A DNA stretch of 5,557 nucleotides. It comes from DATHBP01 sp035296085 (GTDB taxonomy: Bacteria > Actinomycetota > Actinomycetes > Propionibacteriales > Nocardioidaceae). Position 1 is the stretch's first letter; every line of letters starts with the position of its first letter. Location: positions 1 to 5,557 of the forward strand of contig DATHBP010000198.1 in NCBI GenBank assembly GCA_035296085.1, in the 5' to 3' direction. Below the pieces are notes generated by a model. That model was given only the letters and a program-made list of their open reading frames with translations, searched no databases and was not told where the DNA came from. The translations under genes were made by a program, and so were the position numbers. This document shows positions 1 to 5,024 of the stretch, one piece after another.

Positions 1-163
1 CGCCACCCGCCTCCGCGATGAAGACCGGCAGCGTGGTGCCCACACCGGACGCGACGCTCGCCTGCCGGCGCTCGTAGAGCTGCTGAGAGCGCGGACCCGG
101 GATCGAGGTGACGAGACGGCGCTCCTGGGGGAGCGCGCTGCCGGAGATGTCGTGTTCGGTCAT
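1..163 (-). CDS. gabT: 4-aminobutyrate aminotransferase, N-terminal part (runs off left edge)
   Basis: This minus-strand reading frame begins at an ATG (163-161) and stays open to the left edge, giving 54 complete codons. The peptide starts MTEHDISGSALPQERR and continues with IPGPRSQQLYERR (residues 21-33) and GVGTTLPVFIAEAGG (residues 40-54). The IPGP-S-L-R segment followed by GVGTTLPVF is what I recall at the N-terminus of actinobacterial GabT proteins. These are PLP-dependent class III aminotransferases that convert 4-aminobutyrate and 2-oxoglutarate to succinate semialdehyde and glutamate in the cytoplasm. The PLP-binding lysine and all catalytic residues lie outside the window, so the substrate is inferred from N-terminal resemblance alone. 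Another class III aminotransferase (for example for ornithine or 5-aminovalerate) is possible. The gene is divergent from dxr with 57 bases between the starts. No good Shine-Dalgarno precedes the ATG. Confidence 0.77.
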   Translation of the reverse strand, partial: MTEHDISGSALPQERRLVTSIPGPRSQQLYERRQASVASGVGTTLPVFIAEAGG

Positions 164-220
164 GGCCCCACGATATGCGCTGGCGGGCCGCGGTGGTCCG
201 CCGGTGGGAGACTGGACAGC
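164..220. promoter_or_regulatory. Compact divergent promoter region between gabT and dxr
   Basis: Only 57 bases separate the two divergent start codons, so both promoters must be here or extend into the neighbouring coding sequence. On the minus strand CATATC (complement of 172-177) lies 8 bases before the gabT ATG, near the distance expected for a leaderless transcript. On the plus strand GAGACT (208-213) resembles the actinobacterial TANNNT -10 element and lies 7 bases before the dxr GTG at 221, again a leaderless arrangement. The same stretch also contains GGTGGGAG (203-210), which could serve dxr as a Shine-Dalgarno at 10 bases spacing. I see no convincing -35 boxes on either strand. The assignment of individual elements is weak; that the region is promoter-bearing is inferred from the divergent layout. 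Confidence 0.45.
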
Positions 221-1447
221 GTGAACGGGCCGCGTCACCTCGTCGTGCTCGGGTCGACCGGTTCGATCGGCACCCAGGCGCTCGAGGTCGTACGCCGCCA
301 GCCGGGGCGCTTTCGCGTCGTCGCGCTCGCCGCCGGCGGCGACCAGCCCGCCCTGCTCGCGGAGCAAGCGCTGGAGTTCGGCGTCGACGTCGTCGCGGTC
401 GCGAAGGGTACGGCGGCCCAAGACGTGCAGCTGGCCCTGTACGCGGAGGCGCAACGGCGGGGCTATCGGGCCGGCGAGTTCGCCGTGCCGCGACTCGCCG
501 TCGGCCCCGAGGCGGCCACCGAGGTGGCTGCCCTGCCGTGCGACGTGGTGCTCAACGCGATCACCGGCTCCGTCGGACTGTTGCCGACGCTGGCCGCTCT
601 GGACGCCGGAACGACGCTCGCCCTCGCCAACAAGGAGTCGCTGATCGTCGGCGGGCCTCTGGTCACCGACCGCGCCAAGCCTGGACAGCTGCTGCCGGTC
701 GACTCCGAGCACTCCGCGCTCGCGCAGTGCCTGCGCGGCGGTCGCCGCGACGAGGTGCGTCGCCTGGTCCTCACCGCCAGCGGTGGCCCGTTTCGCGGTC
801 GCAGCGCCGGCTCGCTCGCCGGCGTCACGCCTGCCGAAGCGCTCGCGCACCCGACCTGGGCGATGGGCCCTGTCGTCACCGTGAACTCCGCCACGTTGCT
901 CAACAAGGGCCTGGAGGTGATCGAGGCGCACCTGTTGTTCGACGTGCCCTTCGACGCCATCGACGTCGTCGTGCACCCGCAGTCCTACGTGCACTCCATG
1001 GTTGAGTTCAGCGACGGTTCGACCCTCGCGCAGGCGTCCCCCCCGGACATGGCGCTGGCCATCGCGCTGGCGCTGAGCTGGCCAGATCGCCTGCCCGATG
1101 TCGCACCGGCGCTCGACTGGTCGAGCGCGATGAGCTGGGACTTCGAGCCGCTGGACGACGAGGCGTTCCCGGCGGTCGGGCTGGCCCGTGCGGCCGGCCG
1201 CCTCGGCGGTACGGCACCGGCGGTGCTCAACGCCGCGAACGAGGAGTGCGTGGCCGCGTTCCTCGACGGCCGGCTCGCGTTCCCCGCCATCGTCTCGACG
1301 GTGAGCCGCGTGCTCGCCGAGTACGGCGTACCCTCGGACCCAGGCGCGCTCAGCGTGGCCGACGTCCTCGCCGCTGAGTCCTGGGCCCGCGAGAGGGCGC
1401 GCCGGATCAGCGGGTCCAGACCGGATCAGGAGGCGACGCAGCCGTGA
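221..1447 (+). CDS. dxr: 1-deoxy-D-xylulose-5-phosphate reductoisomerase
   Basis: This enzyme (IspC) rearranges and reduces 1-deoxy-D-xylulose 5-phosphate to 2-C-methyl-D-erythritol 4-phosphate with NADPH and a divalent metal, the first committed MEP-pathway step, in the cytoplasm. From the GTG at 221 the protein has 408 residues, close to the family's usual 390-410. Visible landmarks are the NADPH-binding GSTGSIG (11-17), ANKES (136-140), VDSEH (160-164, with metal ligands Asp161 and Glu163), SGGPFR (187-192), HPTWAMG (210-216), NKGLEVIEAH (228-237, third metal ligand Glu232) and HPQSYVHSM (252-260), followed by the C-terminal helical part with LNAANEE. All expected catalytic residues are present. 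The frame is open back to a GTG at 152, but that start would overlap gabT and add 23 residues ahead of the Rossmann strand. The GTG at 221 has GGTGGGAG upstream and puts GSTGSIG at the normal distance. The stop overlaps the next start (GTGA). Confidence 0.97.
   Translation: MNGPRHLVVLGSTGSIGTQALEVVRRQPGRFRVVALAAGGDQPALLAEQALEFGVDVVAVAKGTAAQDVQLALYAEAQRRGYRAGEFAVPRLAVGPEAATEVAALPCDVVLNAITGSVGLLPTLAALDAGTTLALANKESLIVGGPLVTDRAKPGQLLPVDSEHSALAQCLRGGRRDEVRRLVLTASGGPFRGRSAGSLAGVTPAEALAHPTWAMGPVVTVNSATLLNKGLEVIEAHLLFDVPFDAIDVVVHPQSYVHSMVEFSDGSTLAQASPPDMALAIALALSWPDRLPDVAPALDWSSAMSWDFEPLDDEAFPAVGLARAAGRLGGTAPAVLNAANEECVAAFLDGRLAFPAIVSTVSRVLAEYGVPSDPGALSVADVLAAESWARERARRISGSRPDQEATQP
1428..1433 (+). 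promoter_or_regulatory. Strong ribosome binding site for the site-2 protease gene
   Basis: AGGAGG lies inside the dxr 3' coding end, 10 bases before the GTG at 1444. It supports that GTG as the start and an independent, strong initiation site in addition to coupling through the 4-base dxr stop overlap. Confidence 0.75.
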
Positions 1448-2745
1448 CGCCGCTGGTCTATGCCCTAGGGGTGGTGCTGTTCGCGCTGGGTGTGCTCGCG
1501 TCCATCGCGCTGCACGAGCTGGGCCACCTGCTGCCCGCCAAAAAGTTCAACGTGAAGGTCAGCCAGTACTTCGTTGGGTTCGGCAAGACGCTGTGGTCCA
1601 CCAAGCGCGGCGAGACGGAGTACGGCATCAAGATGATCCCGCTGGGCGGGTACGTCCGGCTCGTCGGCATGCTTCCGCCCGGCAAGGACCAGGAGCCGGG
1701 GACAGTGCGCCCGTCCACGACCGGCATGTTCCGCGCGCTCGTCGACAACGCGCGGGCCGCTGAGTACCAGCACATCCAGCCGGAGGACGAGCCGAGGCTC
1801 TTCTACCGCAAGAAGTGGTGGCAGAAGCTGATCATCATGTCTGGCGGGCCGCTGGTGAACGTAGCGCTCGCGGTGCTGATCCTCGGCGGCGTGTTCATGG
1901 GCATCGGAGTGAACACGCCGAAGCTCGTGGTGGCGGGTGTGTCCGACTGCGTCATTCCGGCGTCACGAGCGGCGGCCGTGTGCAAGCCCGGCGACCCGGA
2001 GGCGCCGGCCAAGGCGGCGGGGCTTCGCGACGGGGACCGGTTGGTGTCGTTCAACGGGGTGCGGCTGGACAGCTGGGACCAGCTCACCGGGCTGATCCGA
2101 GACAACGCCGGCGGCCGTGCTGTCATCCGCTACGAGCGCGACGGCGCCGTCACCACCACGACGACCAACACCGCGGTCTCGCAGCGCATGTCGCTCGACG
2201 ACCCACGGGACTTCGTGGAAGCCGGGTTCCTGGGAGTGAGCCCGGTGCAGGTGCTCGAGCGCCAAGGGCCGGGCTACGTCGCCGCGACGATGTGGGACTA
2301 CACGGTCCGGACCGGCGAGTCGCTGCTGCACCTGCCGGAGAAGATGGTCGGTGTCTTCCAGGCCGCGTTCGGCGGAGAGGAACGCGACCAGCTCGGCCCG
2401 GTGAGCGTTGTCGGCGCGAGCAGGATCGCCGGTGAGCTGGCCGCGACCCAGGAGATCTCGGTGACGGAGCGTGCAGCGACGATCCTGGGTCTGCTGGGCG
2501 TGGTCAACCTGTTCGTCGCACTGTTCAACTTCATCCCGTTGCTGCCGCTCGACGGTGGCCACATCGCCGGCGCGCTCTACGAAGCCGTACGCCGCGGGTT
2601 CGCGCGGCTGCGGGGGCGCCCGGACCCCGGCTACGTCGACGTCGCCAAGCTGCTGCCGGTGGCCTACGTCGCCGCGGTCGTCATCACCGCGATGGGGGCG
2701 CTGCTCGTCTACGCCGACATCGTCAACCCCGTGACGCTGGGCTGA
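1444..2745 (+). CDS. rip1: Site-2 intramembrane zinc metalloprotease, Rip1/RseP (M50) family
   Basis: This is an integral-membrane S2P protease of 433 residues, slightly longer than M. tuberculosis Rip1. Transmembrane segment 1 (about 5-27) carries the zinc motif HELGH (24-28). GGYVRLVGM (68-76) is the family's conserved loop. A second hydrophobic segment spans about 128-156. A PDZ domain with AAGLRDGDRLVSFNG (191-205) follows at roughly 158-240. A third segment contains FNFIPLLPLDGGH (361-373) with the LDG motif and metal ligand Asp370. A fourth segment is at about 404-427. The charged stretch 80-127 ending LFYRKKWWQK is, from memory, typical of actinobacterial members. Family members cut anti-sigma factors and other single-pass membrane proteins after an initial site-1 cut; the substrate here is unknown. 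The GTG start overlaps the dxr stop and ispG follows after two bases, so all three are probably co-transcribed. Cys169 and Cys180 in the extracytoplasmic region could form a disulfide (inference). Confidence 0.95.
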   Translation: MTPLVYALGVVLFALGVLASIALHELGHLLPAKKFNVKVSQYFVGFGKTLWSTKRGETEYGIKMIPLGGYVRLVGMLPPGKDQEPGTVRPSTTGMFRALVDNARAAEYQHIQPEDEPRLFYRKKWWQKLIIMSGGPLVNVALAVLILGGVFMGIGVNTPKLVVAGVSDCVIPASRAAAVCKPGDPEAPAKAAGLRDGDRLVSFNGVRLDSWDQLTGLIRDNAGGRAVIRYERDGAVTTTTTNTAVSQRMSLDDPRDFVEAGFLGVSPVQVLERQGPGYVAATMWDYTVRTGESLLHLPEKMVGVFQAAFGGEERDQLGPVSVVGASRIAGELAATQEISVTERAATILGLLGVVNLFVALFNFIPLLPLDGGHIAGALYEAVRRGFARLRGRPDPGYVDVAKLLPVAYVAAVVITAMGALLVYADIVNPVTLG

Positions 2746-2747
2746 GC

Positions 2748-3905
2748 ATGACCGCCATCGACCTGGGCATGCCCGCTGCCCCGGCGCCAACACTCTCGCC
2801 CCGCCGCAAATCCCGGCAGATCCGGGTTGGCAAGGTGCTCGTCGGCGGCAACGCGCCGGTGTCGGTGCAGTCGATGACCACCACACCGACGACCGACATC
2901 AACGCGACGCTGCAACAGATCGCCGAGCTCACCGCCACCGGCTGCGACATCGTGCGGGTGGCCGTACCCAGCCAGGACGACGCCGAGGCGCTCCCGATCA
3001 TCGCCCGCAAGTCCCAGATCCCGGTGATCGCGGACATCCACTTCCAGCCGAGGTACGTCTTCGCCGCGATCGACGCCGGCTGTGCCGCCGTTCGGGTCAA
3101 TCCTGGCAACATCCGCAAGTTCGACGACCAGGTGCGCCAGATCTCCCGGGCGGCCACCGATGCCGGCGTCTCCATCCGGATCGGGGTCAATGCGGGGTCG
3201 CTCGACCCGCGGCTGCTCCGCAAGCACGGCACGGCCACGCCGGAGGCGCTGGTCGAGTCGGCGCTGTGGGAGGCCAGCCTGTTCGAGGAGCACGGCTTCC
3301 AGGACTTCAAGATCTCGGTGAAGCACCACGACCCGGTGGTCATGGTGGCGGCGTATGAGCTGCTCGCCGCGAGCTGCGACTACCCGCTGCACCTGGGCGT
3401 GACGGAGGCCGGCCCGACGTTCCAGGGGACGATCAAGTCCGCGGTCGCGTTCGGGGCGCTGCTGAGCAAGGGGATCGGTGACACGATCCGGGTCTCGCTG
3501 TCGGCACCGCCGGTCGAGGAGGTCAAGGTGGGCGCGCAGATCCTGCAGTCGCTCAACCTGCGGCCGCGCAAGCTGGAGATCGTGTCCTGCCCGTCCTGCG
3601 GGCGTGCGCAGGTCGACGTCTACACCCTCGCCGACCAGGTGACCGCCGGGCTCGAAGGCCTCGAGGTGCCGCTGCGGGTGGCTGTGATGGGCTGCGTGGT
3701 CAACGGACCAGGCGAGGCACGCGAGGCTGACCTCGGCGTGGCGTCCGGCAACGGCAAGGGCCAGATCTTCGTCAAGGGCCAGGTGATCAAGACCGTGCCC
3801 GAGTCGCAGATCGTCGAGACACTGATCGAGGAGGCCATGCGGCTCGCCGACGAGATGGGCGAGGCCGCGGTCGGCACCGGCTCGACGTCGGTCTCGGTCA
3901 GTTAG
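2748..3905 (+). CDS. ispG: 4-hydroxy-3-methylbut-2-en-1-yl diphosphate synthase (IspG/GcpE)
   Basis: IspG reductively opens 2-C-methyl-D-erythritol 2,4-cyclodiphosphate to HMBPP, the penultimate MEP-pathway step, using a [4Fe-4S] cluster and electrons from ferredoxin or flavodoxin in the cytoplasm. The protein has 385 residues, a normal bacterial length. The N-terminal TIM-barrel part shows VSVQSMTTTPTTD (38-50), VRVAVPSQDDAEAL (69-82), PVIADIHF (92-99), VRVNPGN (115-121) and KISVKHHD (188-195). The C-terminal cluster domain shows CPSCGR (Cys281, Cys284) and MGCVVNGPGEA (Cys316, with Glu323 as the fourth ligand, seven residues on as in Aquifex IspG). All cluster ligands are intact. The ATG lies two bases after the protease stop with no strong Shine-Dalgarno (only a GGG-type stretch inside the upstream gene), which suggests translation coupled to the protease gene. 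The last 15 or so residues are Ser/Thr/Gly-rich and look like a flexible tail. Confidence 0.97.
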   Translation: MTAIDLGMPAAPAPTLSPRRKSRQIRVGKVLVGGNAPVSVQSMTTTPTTDINATLQQIAELTATGCDIVRVAVPSQDDAEALPIIARKSQIPVIADIHFQPRYVFAAIDAGCAAVRVNPGNIRKFDDQVRQISRAATDAGVSIRIGVNAGSLDPRLLRKHGTATPEALVESALWEASLFEEHGFQDFKISVKHHDPVVMVAAYELLAASCDYPLHLGVTEAGPTFQGTIKSAVAFGALLSKGIGDTIRVSLSAPPVEEVKVGAQILQSLNLRPRKLEIVSCPSCGRAQVDVYTLADQVTAGLEGLEVPLRVAVMGCVVNGPGEAREADLGVASGNGKGQIFVKGQVIKTVPESQIVETLIEEAMRLADEMGEAAVGTGSTSVSVS

Positions 3906-3920
3906 CGCCGCCAACTGCCA

Positions 3921-3947
3921 GTCCGAGCCGCGCGCCTGACGGCGGAC
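3921..3947 (+). terminator. Weak hairpin after ispG, possible terminator
   Basis: GTCCG (3921-3925) pairs with CGGAC (3943-3947), and inside it CCG (3928-3930) pairs with CGG (3940-3942), leaving an AG bulge and a 9-base loop. It begins 15 bases after the ispG stop. There is no downstream T run, although many actinobacterial terminators lack one. In DNA this G+C-rich, eight base pairs can occur by chance, so this is a weak candidate for the end of the dxr-rip1-ispG transcript. Confidence 0.25.
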
Positions 3948-4027
3948 AACGCCTTTGGGGTTGATCACCGGGTGCCGAGCCCCGGGTAGCAGCCCCAGAC
4001 CAGGGCGCCGCGCGGCTCCGCGGGTAC

Positions 4028-4033
4028 TACGCT
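4028..4033 (+). promoter_or_regulatory. Possible -10 element of the acetyltransferase gene
   Basis: TACGCT fits the actinobacterial TANNNT -10 pattern. It would start transcription near 4040, upstream of the Shine-Dalgarno at 4053-4058 and the ATG at 4063. No good -35 hexamer lies 16-18 bases upstream. The 157-base gap after ispG, much larger than the spacings within the trio, supports a separate promoter. The rest of the gap shows only short G+C-rich palindromes such as the 10-base one at 4007-4016. Confidence 0.35.
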
Positions 4034-4052
4034 CCGCTGAGCAGGTGGCGCT

Positions 4053-4058
4053 GGGAGG
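4053..4058 (+). promoter_or_regulatory. Ribosome binding site deciding the acetyltransferase start
   Basis: GGGAGG lies 4 bases before the ATG at 4063, a slightly short spacing. It is the best Shine-Dalgarno in the region and favours this ATG over the upstream in-frame TTG (3955) and GTG (4045). Confidence 0.6.
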
Positions 4059-4062
4059 GACG

Positions 4063-4908
4063 ATGCTGCAGACGAGGTCTCGGCTGCGGCTGCTCGGACC
4101 GCCCGACGTTCCGGCGGCGTTGGACCTGCTGAGCCGCGACCCTGCCGCCAACGTCTTCGTGGAGCACCGCGTACGCCAAACCCGACTCGAGCGCCGTTGG
4201 CTCGGTGGGGAAGTCTGGGGAATGGTGCAGGGTGGCCAGCTCACCTCGCTGTGCCACGCAGGCGCCAACCTGGTGCCGGTGGAGGCCGACGACGAGGCGC
4301 TGCGCGCGTACGTCGATCGCGCGGTGGCGATGGGCCGCGGCTGCTCCTCGATCGTGGGGCCGAGCGGCATGGTGGACGAGATGTGGCGGCTGCTGGCACC
4401 GCACTGGGGTCCGGCGCGGCTGCTGCGCCAGCACCAGCCGTACCTGCGCACTGACCGGCCCCCGCGGATCACGCCAGACCCGGACGTACGCCGGGTTCGC
4501 GAGGACGAGCTCGACCTGTTGTATCCGGCGAGTGTCGCCATGTTCACCGAGGAAGTGGGCGTCTCCCCAGAGGTCGGCGAGGGCAACGGGCTCTACCGTG
4601 CGCGGGTGCTGCAGACGATCCGGCGCGGGTATGCCTTCGCGCGCATCGAGCACGGCCAGGTCGTCTTCAAGGCCGAGATCGGCTCTGCCACCCCGACGGC
4701 ATGCCAGGTGCAGGGTGTCTGGGTGCAGCCACGGCTGCGTGGCCGGGGGCTGGCGGCGGCCGCGATGGCCAGTGTCGTGGCGATGGCGCTGCGCGACGTG
4801 GCGCCGGTCGTGGCGTTGTGCGTCAACGAGCACAACGAGCGGGCTCGACGGGTCTATGAGCGCGTCGGGTTCGTCCCGCACGACACGTTCACCACCGTGC
4901 TGTTCTGA
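4063..4908 (+). CDS. DUF4081-GNAT acetyltransferase (Rv2867c-like)
   Basis: This predicted cytoplasmic protein has 281 residues, about the length I recall for M. tuberculosis Rv2867c (284), which occupies the same place after ispG. The N-terminal half, with LLSRDPAANVFVEHRV (22-37) and a middle part to about 135, matches the DUF4081 type of domain that precedes a GNAT fold in actinobacteria. The C-terminal half is a GCN5-related N-acetyltransferase: VWVQPRLRGRGLAAAAM (219-235) is the acetyl-CoA pyrophosphate-binding motif A (RGRGLA), and CVNEHNERARRVYERVGF (253-270) is motif B. The acceptor substrate is unknown. The ATG is preceded by GGGAGG (4053-4058) at short spacing. The frame is open upstream to a TTG at 3955, but the added residues are Arg/Pro-rich and do not resemble the family. 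The last codons and the stop lie in the first copy of a tandem 20-base repeat, so the ending VLF is encoded normally by that first copy. Confidence 0.87.
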   Translation: MLQTRSRLRLLGPPDVPAALDLLSRDPAANVFVEHRVRQTRLERRWLGGEVWGMVQGGQLTSLCHAGANLVPVEADDEALRAYVDRAVAMGRGCSSIVGPSGMVDEMWRLLAPHWGPARLLRQHQPYLRTDRPPRITPDPDVRRVREDELDLLYPASVAMFTEEVGVSPEVGEGNGLYRARVLQTIRRGYAFARIEHGQVVFKAEIGSATPTACQVQGVWVQPRLRGRGLAAAAMASVVAMALRDVAPVVALCVNEHNERARRVYERVGFVPHDTFTTVLF

Positions 4909-4929
4909 CTACCACCGTGCTGTTCTGAC
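4891..4929 (+). repeat. Tandem direct repeat, period 20, across the acetyltransferase stop
   Basis: ACCACCGTGCTGTTCTGAC occurs at 4891-4909 and again, identically, at 4911-4929, separated by a single T. The first copy encodes the last residues TTVLF and the TGA stop (4906-4908). The second copy is non-coding and carries its own TGA (4926-4928). Because the period is not a multiple of three and the stop precedes the second copy, the protein is unaffected. Confidence 0.97.
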
Positions 4930-4942
4930 CGAGCATCGGTGG

Positions 4943-4988
4943 GTTGTCAGGCCGTCGACGGCGTACACGCCGTCAGACGCCTGACAAC
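4943..4988. terminator. Long imperfect hairpin between acetyltransferase and CapA genes (terminator or operator)
   Basis: The outer arms GTTGTCAGGC (4943-4952) and GCCTGACAAC (4979-4988) are perfect reverse complements. Inside them GTC (4954-4956) can pair with GAC (4976-4978), and GACGGCG (4957-4963) with CGCCGTC (4968-4974), around a TACA loop. Only a single C (4953) and a single A (4975) are unpaired, giving about 20 base pairs. A small hairpin, ACCGA (4928-4932) with TCGGT (4936-4940), sits just before it. There is no T run on either side. It starts 34 bases after the acetyltransferase stop. The structure is directly visible; termination is the simplest role, and a dyad operator for the downstream gene is the alternative. 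Confidence 0.6.
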
Positions 4989-5018
4989 TGCGCGGAAGCG
5001 GCAATGATCCACCACACT
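4981..5018 (+). promoter_or_regulatory. Possible promoter of the CapA lipoprotein gene
   Basis: CTGACA (4981-4986) matches five of six bases of TTGACA and lies within the right arm of the hairpin. AATGAT (5003-5008), 16 bases downstream, is a four-of-six match to TATAAT. A second -10-like hexamer, CACACT (5013-5018), is exactly 6 bases before the GTG at 5025 and would give a leaderless transcript. The two readings exclude each other as drawn, and neither is strong. Confidence 0.35.
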
Positions 5019-5024
5019 GGGGCC

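Noticed and set aside
152..220. An upstream GTG extending dxr by 23 residues.
   Set aside because: It would overlap the divergent gabT start, has no ribosome binding site, and puts extra residues before the NADPH-binding strand that normally lies at the N-terminus.
1038..1044. A run of seven C bases in dxr as a possible phase-variation or frameshift site.
   Set aside because: The frame is intact and encodes the conserved SPPDM block; such runs arise readily from Ser-Pro-Pro codons at high G+C.
1963..2886. A 307-codon minus-strand frame opposite the protease gene.
   Set aside because: It has low-complexity composition and no motif, and crosses the protease/ispG junction; an antisense artefact of high G+C.
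4007..4016. A 10-base palindrome GCCGCGCGGC in the ispG-acetyltransferase gap as a possible operator.
   Set aside because: It is made only of G and C, and such palindromes are expected by chance in this composition.
3955..4062. TTG start extending the acetyltransferase by 36 residues.
   Set aside because: The extension is Arg/Pro/Gly-rich with no family resemblance, and it spans the likely promoter and the Shine-Dalgarno of the ATG at 4063.
2709..4586. A 625-codon open frame on the minus strand opposite ispG and the acetyltransferase gene.
   Set aside because: The product is Arg/Asp/His-rich with no recognisable motif. It lies opposite two well-identified genes and is explained by G+C-rich third positions suppressing antisense stops.
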